Of a stretch of 64,000 bases of DNA, positions 39,074 to 48,212 are shown piece after piece (the first letter of the stretch is position 1; each line of letters begins with the position of its first letter). The translations under genes and the position numbers were made by a program. Location of the stretch: positions 95,156 to 159,155 of the forward strand of contig NZ_JALCYY010000004.1 of the NCBI RefSeq assembly GCF_022690685.1, given 5' to 3'. The notes below the pieces were generated by a model. It did not search any database, was not told the origin of the DNA, and saw only the letters and a list, made by a program, of their open reading frames with translations. The stretch comes from Anaeromyxobacter terrae. GTDB taxonomy: Bacteria; Myxococcota; Myxococcia; Myxococcales; Anaeromyxobacteraceae.

Positions 39074-39577
39074 CTAGAAGAGGGCGAAGCGCATCGCGAA
39101 CTCGACCTCGAGCTCGCGGTTCCGCGCGTCGGTGCAGCGCGCCACGACGCGGTAGGCGCGGCCGGAGGTGAGCGCGTCGGGCGTGGCGCTGCGGTTCGAG
39201 AGGTCGACGAGCGGTGGCGGCGCGCCGTCGCTCACCGAGTTGTCCACGGCCAGCACGACCTCGTTAACCTTCATGCTGTCGGTGGTCCCGTAGTGCGCCG
39301 GCGCCTGGAGCGTGCCGATGCCGGAGATCTGGAGCGGGCTCGAGAGGAGGTTCTCGCTCGAGAGGTAGCGTGGGCCGTAGCGCGCGATCTCGGCCCAGAT
39401 CTTCGCGCGGGCCGCCTGGGCGCAGGCCGCGAGCTGGTCGACGCGGGACTTGGCCGCGGCGTTCTGGCGCTCCTGCGACGACAGGAGGACCGCTGCGGCG
39501 CCGACGACGGAGAGCACCGCGAGCAGGATGAGCGCGATGAGGAGCGTGCTGCCGCGGTGGGTCGCGCGAGGTCTCAT
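39074..39577 (-). CDS. PilX-like minor pilin
   Basis: 167 residues. Short basic leader ending RG, then a hydrophobic helix (STLLIALILLAVLSVVGAAAV) and a small C-terminal domain with two cysteines. The Glu at mature position 5 is absent, as is common in PilX-type priming pilins. Position between PilW- and PilY1-like genes supports the assignment. PilD cleavage should be after Gly9. Confidence 0.75.
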   Translation of the reverse strand: MRPRATHRGSTLLIALILLAVLSVVGAAAVLLSSQERQNAAAKSRVDQLAACAQAARAKIWAEIARYGPRYLSSENLLSSPLQISGIGTLQAPAHYGTTDSMKVNEVVLAVDNSVSDGAPPPLVDLSNRSATPDALTSGRAYRVVARCTDARNRELEVEFAMRFALF

Positions 39578-39587
39578 GGAGACGTTC

Positions 39588-40850
39588 CTAGAAGAACACC
39601 ATGCCCTGCGAGAGCATGTTGGGGAGGGGGATCGTGGCCTCGAACGCGACGCGCTCGTACCCGTCCCTCGCGTCCGCCGCGCCGGCCCACGCGGCCGGCG
39701 TGGACTGGTTCAGCCGCAGCATCGGCGGCGTGCCGGCTCGCGTGAGGTCCGGATCCGGCGAGCGCGCCACCACGGAGATCCGCACGGCGCGGACGTTCGC
39801 CTGATGGTCCGTGAGCCGCTCCGGGTCGGGCGGGTTCGCCAGGTAGCGGTACCAGCTCGTCGGCGAGTAGATGCTCTCGTCCGGCTCCGGGGCCGCGCCC
39901 GGGAACGTGAGCTTCGTGATCGTGTTCGTCGTCGTCGCCGAGCCCGGGGCCGCGGCGGTGGCGAACGTGATCGCGGTGCCCGGCGTCGCGCCGACGACCT
40001 GGCCGTTCGCGAGCACGTACGCGACCTGGAAGGACTCGATCCCCTCGGCGACGAACTCCTCGTCGTCGGCGTCTACGCCGGCGCTGCTGCCCTCCACGTC
40101 GACGCCGTGATCGAGGACCAGGAACGGGTCGAACCGATCGCCCACGGCGACGGGGCGCACGTGGAGGCGGTAGCGATCGATCTGGTAGACGCGCGCAGTG
40201 CCCGCCTTGAAGCAGTCGTCGGTCGCCGCGTCCTGACGGCGGAACGGGTCCGCGGTGACGTACGTCTCGAGCTCGACGGGCCAGGCGCCGGCCGCGGTCG
40301 CCACCGTGTTCGTCTTGACCGTGACGTAGACGTACTGGCTCGCACCCTCGCAGATGATCTGGAGGATCTGGCCCTTGCGGAACTTGTCGCCGTTGCGGAC
40401 GGAGAGGTTCGCCTGCGTCGTCGTGACGCCCGCCGTCGTGACGGTCCAGGTCCTGCCCGTCGGCGTGCCGACCCCGGACGGCGGGAGCCAGTACGAGGCG
40501 TTCCGCGCGTAGAAGACGAGCTCGTCGGAGTCGTCGGTGCGGTCGCGCTTGCACGCGCCGCCGGACTCGAGCTGTGCGGGGCAGGGGCCCGTCGTGTAGC
40601 GGTCGAAGTCGAACGCGAGCGACGGCGCCATGCCGTAGCCGGCGCGGGGCAGGAGCTGCTCGAGGGTCAGGAGCGCGTTGCGGGCCGACGCCTGCGCCGC
40701 ACGCACCCGGTGCCCGGCGGCATAGGCCTGCTGCTGGGAGCTGACCGTCGCGATGATCCCCACCATCACGACGGACGAGATCGTCATCGCGACGAGCAGC
40801 TCGACGAGGGTGACGCCGCGCGCGGAGGAGCGGGAGCACATGTCGGTCAC
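39588..40850 (-). CDS. PilW-like minor pilin
   Basis: 420 residues, larger than typical PilW. Prepilin leader ends at RG, then VTLVELLVAMTISSVVMVG with Glu at mature position 5. The globular region contains four or more cysteines (GPCPAQ, GACKR, ICEGA, DDCFKAG). GTG start overlaps the pilV stop by four bases; an ATG three codons later (40841) is possible. Probably part of the PilV-W-X-Y1 tip complex that primes the pilus. Confidence 0.8.
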   Translation of the reverse strand: MTDMCSRSSARGVTLVELLVAMTISSVVMVGIIATVSSQQQAYAAGHRVRAAQASARNALLTLEQLLPRAGYGMAPSLAFDFDRYTTGPCPAQLESGGACKRDRTDDSDELVFYARNASYWLPPSGVGTPTGRTWTVTTAGVTTTQANLSVRNGDKFRKGQILQIICEGASQYVYVTVKTNTVATAAGAWPVELETYVTADPFRRQDAATDDCFKAGTARVYQIDRYRLHVRPVAVGDRFDPFLVLDHGVDVEGSSAGVDADDEEFVAEGIESFQVAYVLANGQVVGATPGTAITFATAAAPGSATTTNTITKLTFPGAAPEPDESIYSPTSWYRYLANPPDPERLTDHQANVRAVRISVVARSPDPDLTRAGTPPMLRLNQSTPAAWAGAADARDGYERVAFEATIPLPNMLSQGMVFF

Positions 40851-41428
40851 CGGTAGGCCGCCGCGTAGGAGAGCGCGAGCCCGGCGTTCGAGCGCTGGGA
40901 CAGGACGACCACCTCGCGCGGCGTGGCGTTCCCGCGCTCGTGGTAGATGACCGAAACCGCGATCACCTTGCTCGCGGACGCGCCGCTCGCGGTGCTCGCT
41001 CCCGCGTTCCAGACGGTCCAGCGCCGCCTGAAGAGGGGCTTCGACGCGTCGAGCGGATCGGGCTCGATCGTCGCGTCGAGGCGCGCCGCCGCGACCGGGG
41101 AGGTGTCGCTCCAGGTGTGGAGGGCGTCGCCGGAGAGGTCGGCCCCGAGGAGCCGCCCGAACGGCGTGGGCGCCGTCTCTCCGGCCGTCCCGGAGAGACG
41201 GGGATCCTCGAAGGGCAGCATCTCGAGCGCTCCGGCGAGCTCCGTCGCGAGCTGTGACGCGGTCGTGTGCGCCCGCGCGCCGGCGTTCGAGGTGATCCCG
41301 AAGATCTGGAGCTGCATCAGCCCGAGGAGGCCCACCGCCAGGATCGTGAGCGCCACCATCACCTCGAGCAGCGTCATCCCGTGCTCGGGCCTGCGCGAGG
41401 AGCAGCTCGTCGGGCGGGACAGGGGCAT
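40847..41428 (-). CDS. PilV-like minor pilin
   Basis: 193 residues. Leader of about 17 residues ending HG, then MTLLEVMVALTILAVGLLGLMQLQ with Glu5. The C-terminal domain (about 120 residues) lacks cysteines. Eight bases after the FimT-like gene, overlapping pilW by four bases. Confidence 0.82.
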   Translation of the reverse strand: MPLSRPTSCSSRRPEHGMTLLEVMVALTILAVGLLGLMQLQIFGITSNAGARAHTTASQLATELAGALEMLPFEDPRLSGTAGETAPTPFGRLLGADLSGDALHTWSDTSPVAAARLDATIEPDPLDASKPLFRRRWTVWNAGASTASGASASKVIAVSVIYHERGNATPREVVVLSQRSNAGLALSYAAAYR

Positions 41429-41436
41429 GGCGGCTC

Positions 41437-42072
41437 CTAGTGCGTCGGGAACGTGCGGACGATCCCGGCGGGGAAGGCCACGACGACGCCCTTGTGGTCG
41501 GTCGCGGACGAGTCGAGGTCCGTGGTCAGCGCGAACGCGTAGCCCGGCTTCGAAGCGCCCTCGGCGGAGACCCGCCCGTCCCGGCCGAAACGGAACGCGA
41601 AGCGCTTCTTCCCCGAGATCGTCGCGGTGAGGGAGGAGTCGAACATCGGGATCGCGTTGAACGGCGGAGGCGGCGATCCCGCCGCCGCGGTGTGCAGGCG
41701 GATGCCGCGGGGCATCGCGACGTCGTCCACGTACTCGGCGTTCGCCGCGGGGCTCGCGGGTGTGAAGCCGGACAGCGTCCAGGCAGCCGTGGGGTTCCGC
41801 AGGATGAAGTACCGCGTGCAGCTCGTCTGGGAGAGGGTGCCGCACGCGGCCGGGTTTGCCGCGTCGACGAGCACGAGCAGGTAGTCGGCCTGCTCCGAGA
41901 GCGCCTGCGCCTTCAGGCCGGACAGCTTCAGCGCGAGCTCGAACGTCGCGCTCCCGAGGTTCGCGTTGCGCTGTGCCGCCCTGGAGAGGCTGATCGCGGC
42001 CACGGCCAGGATGCCGATGATCGCGACGACCAACATGAGCTCGATGAGCGTGAACCCGCGACTCCGGCGCAT
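41437..42072 (-). CDS. FimT/GspH-like minor pilin
   Basis: 211 residues. Classic prepilin leader MRRSRG followed by FTLIELMLVVAIIGILAVAAIS with Glu5. GspH/FimT-type C-terminal domain with one close cysteine pair (AACGTLSQTSC). First gene of the minor-pilin operon; I see no clear promoter in the 167 bases upstream. Confidence 0.82.
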   Translation of the reverse strand: MRRSRGFTLIELMLVVAIIGILAVAAISLSRAAQRNANLGSATFELALKLSGLKAQALSEQADYLLVLVDAANPAACGTLSQTSCTRYFILRNPTAAWTLSGFTPASPAANAEYVDDVAMPRGIRLHTAAAGSPPPPFNAIPMFDSSLTATISGKKRFAFRFGRDGRVSAEGASKPGYAFALTTDLDSSATDHKGVVVAFPAGIVRTFPTH

Positions 42073-42239
42073 GGGTCAGCACGAAGCAAGCGACGGGCCT
42101 GCGTCGTGGGGGCGATCCCCTCGTGGTCGCGCGGGGTTCCGGCGGGACCGGGCCGGCCCGAGCGCGCGCGGCGCTACTCGTTGCACGCCTGGAAACTGTT
42201 TGCATGTGGGGCCCGCGACCACCTCCGCGGCGGCGAGCG

Positions 42240-43973
42240 TCAGGGCTGCGACGGGCGCGGTTGCGAGAGGAGCCGCTCGGCCGTCCGGCGCGCGCCGGCG
42301 TAGGAGGCGGGGGCCAGGCGCAGGAACTGCTCGAGCGAGCCGCGCGCCTCGTCGCGGCGCCCGGACTGCCAGAGCATCGTGCCGAGGTTGAAGCTCGCCT
42401 CGACGTCGCCCGGGTTCAGCCGGAGCGCCTCGCGGAGCTCCGGCTCGGCCTCCCGAGCATGCCCCGTCGCGAGCAGCGCCCCGGCGAGCTGCGCGTGACC
42501 CCAGGCCGAGGCCGGGTCGAGCTCGACGGCGTGCCGCAGCGGCGCGATCGCCTCGCGCGGTCGGCCGGCCTCTAGGAGCGCGGTGCCGAGGTTCAGGTGG
42601 GGGCGCGCCTTCCGAGGCGCCTTGGCGGCAGCATCCGCCCAGAGCGCGGTCGCGCTGTCCCAGGCGCCGTTGCGGACCACGGTCGCCGCGGCGAGGACGA
42701 CGGCGACCGCCGTCCCGGCGGCGAGGGCGGCGCGGCCCGGATGCTCGGGCGCGACGCGGCGCGCGGCGAGCGTGATCCCGAGCGCCACCGCAGGGAACAG
42801 GCCGGCCGAGGCGAGGTACACCCGGTACTCGTTGAACACGTCGAGGATCGGGATCAGCGTCGACTCGACCGAGAGCGCGAGGAAGAACCAGCCGATGCCG
42901 AACGCGGCGAGCCGCGCGCCCGGGTCGAGCGGGCGCGCGCGCCGCGGCGAGGTCCGCCAGAACAGGAACGCGGCCAGCCCGGCGAGCAGGGCGAGGGCGA
43001 GGAGCGACACCGCGACCTCGGGCTCCGCGAGGGAGCGGTGCACCGGGTAATCGTGATCGACGCTCTGCCCCACCGGCAGGAGCAACATCGACAGGTACGT
43101 CACGACGACCGCGATCTCCGTCGTGAGGTAGTCCGCCCGCCCGAGGGTCGTCTCGACGCGGGTCGCCGCTCCGAGCTGCGCGAGCGCACCCGCGGTGCCG
43201 GGGGCGCGCGCGAGGAGCGTCGCCGGGATGATGAGCGCGGTGGCGAGCACCGGCACGAGCGGCACGAGCCAGCGCCTGCGTCGCTCGAAGAACGAGAGCT
43301 CGAGGGCCACGACCGCGAACGGCAGCGTGAAGGCGATCTCCTTCGCGCGCATCGCGAGGCCCGCGGCGAGGAGGTGCGCCGCGAAGAGGGCGGCGTCCGC
43401 CGCCGTCGCGGAGCGTCCCTCCTCCCGACGGATCCGCCAGGCGCCGTAGGAGACCACGCTCGCGAGGTAGAGCAGGGTCGCGAGCGAGGTCGCCCGCTGC
43501 ACGATGTACGTCACCGCCATCGTCTGCATCGGGTGCGTCGCGAAGAGCGCGGCGGCGACGAAGGCGATCGCCTCCCGCTGCGGCGCGAGCGAGGACGCGG
43601 CGAGGCGCCGGGTGCGGAACAGCACGAGCACGAGCGCGCGCACGAGCAGCGCGCTCGCCAGGTGGATCGCGACGTTCACCGCGTGGTAGCCGCCGACGGC
43701 GAGCCCGCCCGCCCGGTAGTTCAGCGCGAAGGTCAGGTTCGTGAGGTACCGGTTCGGGAGGGCGCGGTATCCCGCGCCGCCCGGGAGATAGTTCCGGAGG
43801 TCGCGGAGGAGCGGGTTGTCCGCGATGATGCGGACATCGTCGAAGACGAACGGTCCGTCGAACGAGGTCGCGTAGGCGACGAGGCAGAGCGCGCACAGGG
43901 CGACGACGGCGCCGGGCGCGCGAGGCCAGTCGCCTCCGGCCCTGGGCGGGACCTGCGCAGGCGCGGTCGTCAT
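42240..43973 (-). CDS. TMTC-like membrane protein with TPR tail (copy 1)
   Basis: 577 residues. Ten or so transmembrane segments in the first 430 residues, then a C-terminal TPR array (about 460-575: PHLNLGTALLEAGRPREAIAPL, ASFNLGTMLWQSGRRDEARG). The loop after the first membrane helix has FVFDDVRIIADNP with Asp45-Asp46. That Asp-Asp loop, the multi-pass GT-C-like body and the TPR tail are the plan of TMTC protein O-mannosyltransferases. It is a paralogue of the next gene. Candidate glycosyltransferase acting on exported proteins, perhaps pilins or PilY1; substrate and activity are inference. Confidence 0.65.
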   Translation of the reverse strand: MTTAPAQVPPRAGGDWPRAPGAVVALCALCLVAYATSFDGPFVFDDVRIIADNPLLRDLRNYLPGGAGYRALPNRYLTNLTFALNYRAGGLAVGGYHAVNVAIHLASALLVRALVLVLFRTRRLAASSLAPQREAIAFVAAALFATHPMQTMAVTYIVQRATSLATLLYLASVVSYGAWRIRREEGRSATAADAALFAAHLLAAGLAMRAKEIAFTLPFAVVALELSFFERRRRWLVPLVPVLATALIIPATLLARAPGTAGALAQLGAATRVETTLGRADYLTTEIAVVVTYLSMLLLPVGQSVDHDYPVHRSLAEPEVAVSLLALALLAGLAAFLFWRTSPRRARPLDPGARLAAFGIGWFFLALSVESTLIPILDVFNEYRVYLASAGLFPAVALGITLAARRVAPEHPGRAALAAGTAVAVVLAAATVVRNGAWDSATALWADAAAKAPRKARPHLNLGTALLEAGRPREAIAPLRHAVELDPASAWGHAQLAGALLATGHAREAEPELREALRLNPGDVEASFNLGTMLWQSGRRDEARGSLEQFLRLAPASYAGARRTAERLLSQPRPSQP

Positions 43974-44013
43974 CGTGCCCTCCGTCGGGTGCTCGGTGCG
44001 CCGTGCGAGGCGC

Positions 44014-45744
44014 TCACGGACCCGCCACCCGCGCCTCGGCGAGCGCACGCGCGCGCGGGTTGTACGCCGCGGGCGCGACGTCCAGGAAGCGCCGGAACCA
44101 GTCCTTCGCCTCGCCGGTCCGGCCCGTTCGGGAGAGCAGCACCGCGAGGTTGAACGCGGCCTCGGGATAGTCGCCCCGCAGCCGGAGCGCCTCCCTCAGC
44201 TCGGGCTCTGCCTCGTCGGCCCGCCCGAGCGCGAGCAGCGTCGCGCCGAGCTGTTCCCGCGGCCACGGCAGCGAGGGGTCGAGCGCGATCGCTCGCCGGA
44301 GCGGCCCGAGCGCCTCGACCCGGCGCCCCTGCTCCACGAGCGCGGCTCCCAGCAGGTGGTGCGGGCGCGCCTTGCCCGGCGCCTTCGAGGCTGCGTCTGC
44401 CCAGAGTGAGACGGCGTCCGTCCAGACGAGATTTCGCTGGTGCGTCGCCACCGCGAGGACCGCCGCGAGGAGCGCCCCGGCCACGAGCGCCGCGCGGAGG
44501 GGCCGCTCGGGCGAGAGCCGGCGGCCCAGGAGCGCGATGCCCACGCCGGCCGCGACGAAGAACCCGACCGATGGGAGATAGACGCGATGCTCGTTGATGA
44601 CGTCGACGATCGGGATGACGCTCGACTCGACCGAGAGCGTCAGGAACCACCAGCCGATGCAGAACGCGACGAGCCGCGCGGCGCCATCGAGCGGGCGTGG
44701 CGAGTCCCGGCGCGTTCGCCAGGCCAGGTACCCTGCGCAGGCTGCGAGGACGGCGAGCACCGCGAGCGAGAGCGCCACCTCGGGCGCGGCGAACGACGTG
44801 TAGATCGGGTACTCGTGGTCCACGCTCTGCCCGATCGGGAGGAGCAGGAGCGACACGTAGGTGACGACGACGGCGATCTCCGTCCGCAGGTAGTCCAGGC
44901 GGCCGACGGCCGTCTGGACGCGAGTCGCGCTCGCGGCGCGCTCCATCGTCTCCCCGACGCGCAGGCCGAGGTCGACGTTCGTGAGCGGGATGATCGCGGC
45001 GGTCGCGATGAACGGGAGGAGCAGCGTCCAGCGCCGCCGGGCCGGTCCGAAGAACGCGAGCTCGTACAGCACGATGGCGAACGGGAGCGTGAACGCGATC
45101 TCCTTCGTCCGCATCGCCAGCACCGCGCAGGCGAGCGCGCCCGCGTACAGGCCGGCGGCGCTAGGGCCGCCTTCGCCGCGCTCGCGCCGGAGCCTCCACG
45201 CACCGTACAGGACGACCGCCGCCAGGTAGAACAGGGTGGCGAGCGACGTGAAGCGCTGGACGACGTACGTGACGGCCTGCGTCTGGATCGGGTGGACGAT
45301 GAAGAGCGCGGCCGAGACGAGCGCGATGACCGGCGCCGAGCCGGCGAGGGACGAGCGGCGCAGGCGTTCGGCACGGAACGTGAGGACGACGAGCGCGTAG
45401 ACGAGCGCGCCGTTCAGGGCGTGCACGCCGACGTTGAACAGGTGGTAGCCCGTGACCTCGAGACCGCCGAGCCGGTGGTTCAGGGCGAGGGTGAGGTAGC
45501 CCACCCAGCGGTTCGGCATGGCGCGGTACCCGGCGCCGCTCCCGAGGTAGTTCGCGAGGTCGCGGATGAGCGGGGCGTCGCGGATCTGCTCGACGTCGTC
45601 GAAGACGAACGCGCCCCCGAGCGCGTTGGCGTACGCCGCCGCGGCGAGGGCCGCCAGCGCGACGAGCGCGGCCGCGTGCGCGAGCGATCGCGGCGGACGC
45701 GCGGGGAGCGCTCCCGCGGCGGTGGGCTCGGGGAAGGCGTCCAT
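44014..45744 (-). CDS. TMTC-like membrane protein with TPR tail (copy 2)
   Basis: 576 residues, same architecture as the neighbour at 42240: membrane part to about residue 430, TPR tail from about 460 (ARPHHLLGAALVEQGRRVEAL, AAFNLAVLLSRTGRTGEAKDW). The first loop reads FVFDDVEQIRDAP with Asp49-Asp50, and NHRLGGLEVTGYHLFNVGVH parallels the copy-1 segment. The 40-base gap between them and similar length suggest tandem duplication followed by divergence. It lies between the minor-pilin operon and pilI-pilG-pilA. Confidence 0.65.
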   Translation of the reverse strand: MDAFPEPTAAGALPARPPRSLAHAAALVALAALAAAAYANALGGAFVFDDVEQIRDAPLIRDLANYLGSGAGYRAMPNRWVGYLTLALNHRLGGLEVTGYHLFNVGVHALNGALVYALVVLTFRAERLRRSSLAGSAPVIALVSAALFIVHPIQTQAVTYVVQRFTSLATLFYLAAVVLYGAWRLRRERGEGGPSAAGLYAGALACAVLAMRTKEIAFTLPFAIVLYELAFFGPARRRWTLLLPFIATAAIIPLTNVDLGLRVGETMERAASATRVQTAVGRLDYLRTEIAVVVTYVSLLLLPIGQSVDHEYPIYTSFAAPEVALSLAVLAVLAACAGYLAWRTRRDSPRPLDGAARLVAFCIGWWFLTLSVESSVIPIVDVINEHRVYLPSVGFFVAAGVGIALLGRRLSPERPLRAALVAGALLAAVLAVATHQRNLVWTDAVSLWADAASKAPGKARPHHLLGAALVEQGRRVEALGPLRRAIALDPSLPWPREQLGATLLALGRADEAEPELREALRLRGDYPEAAFNLAVLLSRTGRTGEAKDWFRRFLDVAPAAYNPRARALAEARVAGP

Positions 45745-45773
45745 TCGGAGGCTCCTCGCGCCCGCGGCGGGCG

Positions 45774-46535
45774 CTAGCGGAAGTCGCGCCGCTCGAACAC
45801 CGTGGCGGCGATCGCGAGCGCCGCGCCGGCGTAGAGCGCCGCGTACAGGCACGCGACCCAGGACGCGACGGCAGGTGGCGTGCGGTAGATGACCTGCTCG
45901 TTGAGCGAGAGCGCGGAGAGGTTCGGGAGGAGGTACCAGATGGCCTTGCCCAGGCGTGCGCCGGGGCCGTGCCAGAGCGTCCGGAGGTCGTTCGAGAGGT
46001 GTCCGGCGATCGTGATGGCGAGGGCGAAGATCGCCGCGAGCGTCGGGGTCGTGACGGAGGAGAAGAGGAGGGCCACCGCGGCGACCACGAGGAACTGGAC
46101 GCCCAGCATCGCGAACGCGGCGAGGAGCGCGCCGTCGATCGGCCGCAAGGAGCCCGCGTCCAGGACGAGGAGCGCGGAGAGGGTGAGCGCCATGACGGCG
46201 AGGTTCAGCCACAGCGTGCCCGCGAGCCCGACGTAGCGGCCGAGCAGGTACTCGGAGCGCGACACCGGCTTCGCGACGACCGGATACAGGACGCGGCGGT
46301 CGACGTCGCCCGCGACGAGGCTCGCGCCGAGGAAGATCGCGGTGAGCGATCCCATGACCTCCATGGCGGTGAGGCCGAGGTCGCTCGCGATCCGGTGGGT
46401 GTCGCCGATGGTCAGCGAGGACACGAGCAAGCTCGCCACGACGAGGAGGAGCGCGAAGAGCAGCAGGTTCACCTGGATCTTCCGCCGGAGCGCCTCGCGG
46501 ACGGTGACGGCACCGATGGCAACGACGTTCATCAT
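45774..46535 (-). CDS. pilI: ABC transporter permease, PilI-like
   Basis: 253 residues, ABC-2 type permease with about six membrane segments (LLLFALLLVVASLLVSSL, LWLNLAVMALTLSALLVL, FLVVAAVALLFSSV). The cytosolic motif GDVDRRVLYPVVAKPVSRSEYLLGRY is typical. In M. xanthus the PilG-PilH-PilI proteins, an ABC transporter plus partner, lie after pilA and are needed for pili. This is the only permease here and its ATPase partner is at 48389. Start overlaps the PilG stop by four bases. Confidence 0.78.
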   Translation of the reverse strand: MMNVVAIGAVTVREALRRKIQVNLLLFALLLVVASLLVSSLTIGDTHRIASDLGLTAMEVMGSLTAIFLGASLVAGDVDRRVLYPVVAKPVSRSEYLLGRYVGLAGTLWLNLAVMALTLSALLVLDAGSLRPIDGALLAAFAMLGVQFLVVAAVALLFSSVTTPTLAAIFALAITIAGHLSNDLRTLWHGPGARLGKAIWYLLPNLSALSLNEQVIYRTPPAVASWVACLYAALYAGAALAIAATVFERRDFR

Positions 46536-47443
46536 GGCTGCGCGTGCTCCATGGCCTTGAGCCGGCCCTGCGCCTCGTACATCGCCGCCGTGCGAGCGGC
46601 CCCCCCGGCGGGCCTCTCGAACCGGCGCTCGTGGACGGTCGAGTGGACGCGGCCGGCCTCGTCGAGGAAGTACTCGCCGCCGAACGGGTCGGCGGGGAGG
46701 GAGCTCACGAGCCCCTCCATGACGAGCTGCACGGGCGTGATCGGGCGGACGCCGATCTGCCGGGTGTACGCCTCCGCGGCCGCCTCGAGCCTCGCGGCGT
46801 CGCGCTCGAGGTGGGCCTGGGCGAGCTGCTTCTCGAGCGCGCGCCGCGTCTCGTCGTCCTCCGCGCGCGCGTACAGGTGCTCGAGGAACGAGATCGCCGC
46901 GCCCGGAGCGTCGCCCTTGACGTACATCGCGAGCACGTAGTCGCGCAGGTGGGCGGGTGCGCCCGGCGTGCGCGCCGCCCGCTCGAAGTACCGGCCGGCG
47001 AGCGCGTAGTCGCCCTCGTAGAGGAAGGCGTTCACCGCCCGGTGGAACGGCAGGATGTAGCGATCCGGGACGTTCTCGAACCCCTTCTCGAGAATGGCGT
47101 TCGAGTCGGCGATGAGGCCCGCGCTCGCGAGCTGATTGCCGGTCACCTGGTAGGCGTACCCGTGCTTCGGGTCGAGGTCGGTGACGAGCTCGGCCAGCGG
47201 ACGGAGCCGATCCCAGCCGCGCTCGTCCCCGCGCGGCTCACCGACGTACTGGACGGTGCGCAGCCAGTTGAGGTTCGCGACGAGGGTCGGATGGCCGAGG
47301 GAGAGCCAGCGCATCGCGTTCGACGACGGGACGAAGGCGACGTCGTAGATGCGCGCCGCGCCCGCGTCGATGCGGCGCGCCACCGCCGCCGTCCCGGCGG
47401 AGAGCGCGACCGCAAACAAGAGGAGGGAGACGCTCCGGCGCAT
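46532..47443 (-). CDS. pilG: PilG-like ABC-associated protein
   Basis: 303 residues. One N-terminal membrane anchor or signal (VSLLLFAVALSAGTAAVA), then helical-repeat sequence resembling TPRs (LVTDLDPKHGYAYQVTGNQLASAG, HRAVNAFLYEGDYALAGRYFERAAR), ending in a region with PADPFGGEYFLDEAGRV. Position after pilA and coupling to a permease match M. xanthus pilG, whose product works with PilH-PilI. Naming rests on synteny and architecture. It starts 19 bases beyond the pilA terminator. Confidence 0.65.
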   Translation of the reverse strand: MRRSVSLLLFAVALSAGTAAVARRIDAGAARIYDVAFVPSSNAMRWLSLGHPTLVANLNWLRTVQYVGEPRGDERGWDRLRPLAELVTDLDPKHGYAYQVTGNQLASAGLIADSNAILEKGFENVPDRYILPFHRAVNAFLYEGDYALAGRYFERAARTPGAPAHLRDYVLAMYVKGDAPGAAISFLEHLYARAEDDETRRALEKQLAQAHLERDAARLEAAAEAYTRQIGVRPITPVQLVMEGLVSSLPADPFGGEYFLDEAGRVHSTVHERRFERPAGGAARTAAMYEAQGRLKAMEHAQP

Positions 47444-47461
47444 GCGTGGGGGGAAAGAGAA

Positions 47462-47490
47462 GGCGGCGTCTCCCGCTGGAAGACGCCGCC
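47462..47490 (-). terminator. Intrinsic terminator after pilA
   Basis: Perfect 10-base arms GGCGGCGTCT and AGACGCCGCC with a nine-base loop, 25 bases after the pilA stop. In the pilA direction the stem is followed by TTCTCTTT. It lies between pilA and pilG on the same strand, so it should cap the abundant pilA transcript and let only a fraction read into pilG-pilI. Confidence 0.75.
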
Positions 47491-47514
47491 CAGTATACGG
47501 TCGAGCTGCGCTGC

Positions 47515-48123
47515 TTAGAAGATCTGGTCGCCCGAGGCGCCCACGGTGACCGCCTGACCGTAGGGCGGGCTCGAGCCGTCCGGCGTGGTCGCACCCGTCA
47601 CCGCGCAGGTCGCCGCCGTGGGGGTGGTGGTGGGCGCGCCATCGGAGCCGAGCGTCGGCTTGTAGAGGACGACGCACGCGTTCGAGCCGCCGCCGGCGAG
47701 GTCGCCGTCGATGTCGGACTCCGCGAACACCGTCAGGTTGATGCCGCTCGTGTTGGCCGTGAAGCTCGAGGTGCCGATGTGGTAGCAGCCGTAGGTGTTG
47801 CCCTCGATCACCCAGTCGATCTGCTGCGCCGTCGAGAGCGCGGCCGCGGTCCACGGCTGCTTCGTCGTGCCCGGCGTGCAGCCGTCGGCGGGGAGGGTGC
47901 CGAGCGCGTAGTACTGGCCGGCGACGCCGCCGAGCTCGCGCTCGCCCTGGCGCAGCGCCTCCTCCGACTTGAAGACCGATCCCACGTTCTCCTTCAGCTC
48001 GCTGAACTTGGCGCGGAGCTGGTAGCGGAGGAAGTTCGGGATCGCGATCGCGGCGAGGATGCCGATGATCGCCACGACGATCATGAGCTCGATGAGGGTG
48101 AAGCCCTTCGCAACCTTCTTCAT
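47515..48123 (-). CDS. pilA: PilA, major type IVa pilin
   Basis: 202 residues. Seven-residue basic leader MKKVAKG, then the canonical helix FTLIELMIVVAIIGILAAIAIPN with Glu5 of the mature chain. The globular part is about 145 residues with four cysteines (GCTPG, YGCYH, ACVVL, TCAVT) that can form two disulfides. Longer than the usual ~150-residue pilin but similar to myxobacterial PilA. GGGAGG ribosome site six bases before the ATG. Expression expected from the sigma-54 promoter at 48213-48228 under PilS-PilR. Confidence 0.95.
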   Translation of the reverse strand: MKKVAKGFTLIELMIVVAIIGILAAIAIPNFLRYQLRAKFSELKENVGSVFKSEEALRQGERELGGVAGQYYALGTLPADGCTPGTTKQPWTAAALSTAQQIDWVIEGNTYGCYHIGTSSFTANTSGINLTVFAESDIDGDLAGGGSNACVVLYKPTLGSDGAPTTTPTAATCAVTGATTPDGSSPPYGQAVTVGASGDQIF

Positions 48124-48212
48124 GTGAAGCCTCCCTGAGGTACGTCGGAGTGCGAGCCAGGTCGCCCGCGGCCGACCGATGGGCCGAGCGTGCCCGGCTG
48201 CCTGCCCCCTCA

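Noticed and set aside
34073..39745. 1,890-codon open frame on the plus strand
   Set aside because: It is the antisense of the pilY1-pilX-pilW genes. Its translation is Arg/Val/Glu-rich nonsense typical of the reverse frame of GC-rich genes and has no domain.
42190..42203. Possible sigma-54 site TGGAAACTGTTTGC
   Set aside because: The GG-GC spacing is one base too short and it points into the end of a minus-strand gene with no downstream plus-strand gene.
42240..45744. The two membrane-TPR genes as pilus secretion ATPase or O-antigen ligase genes
   Set aside because: No Walker motifs, and the Asp-Asp first loop plus C-terminal TPR array fits TMTC-like proteins better than Wzy/WaaL-type ligases.
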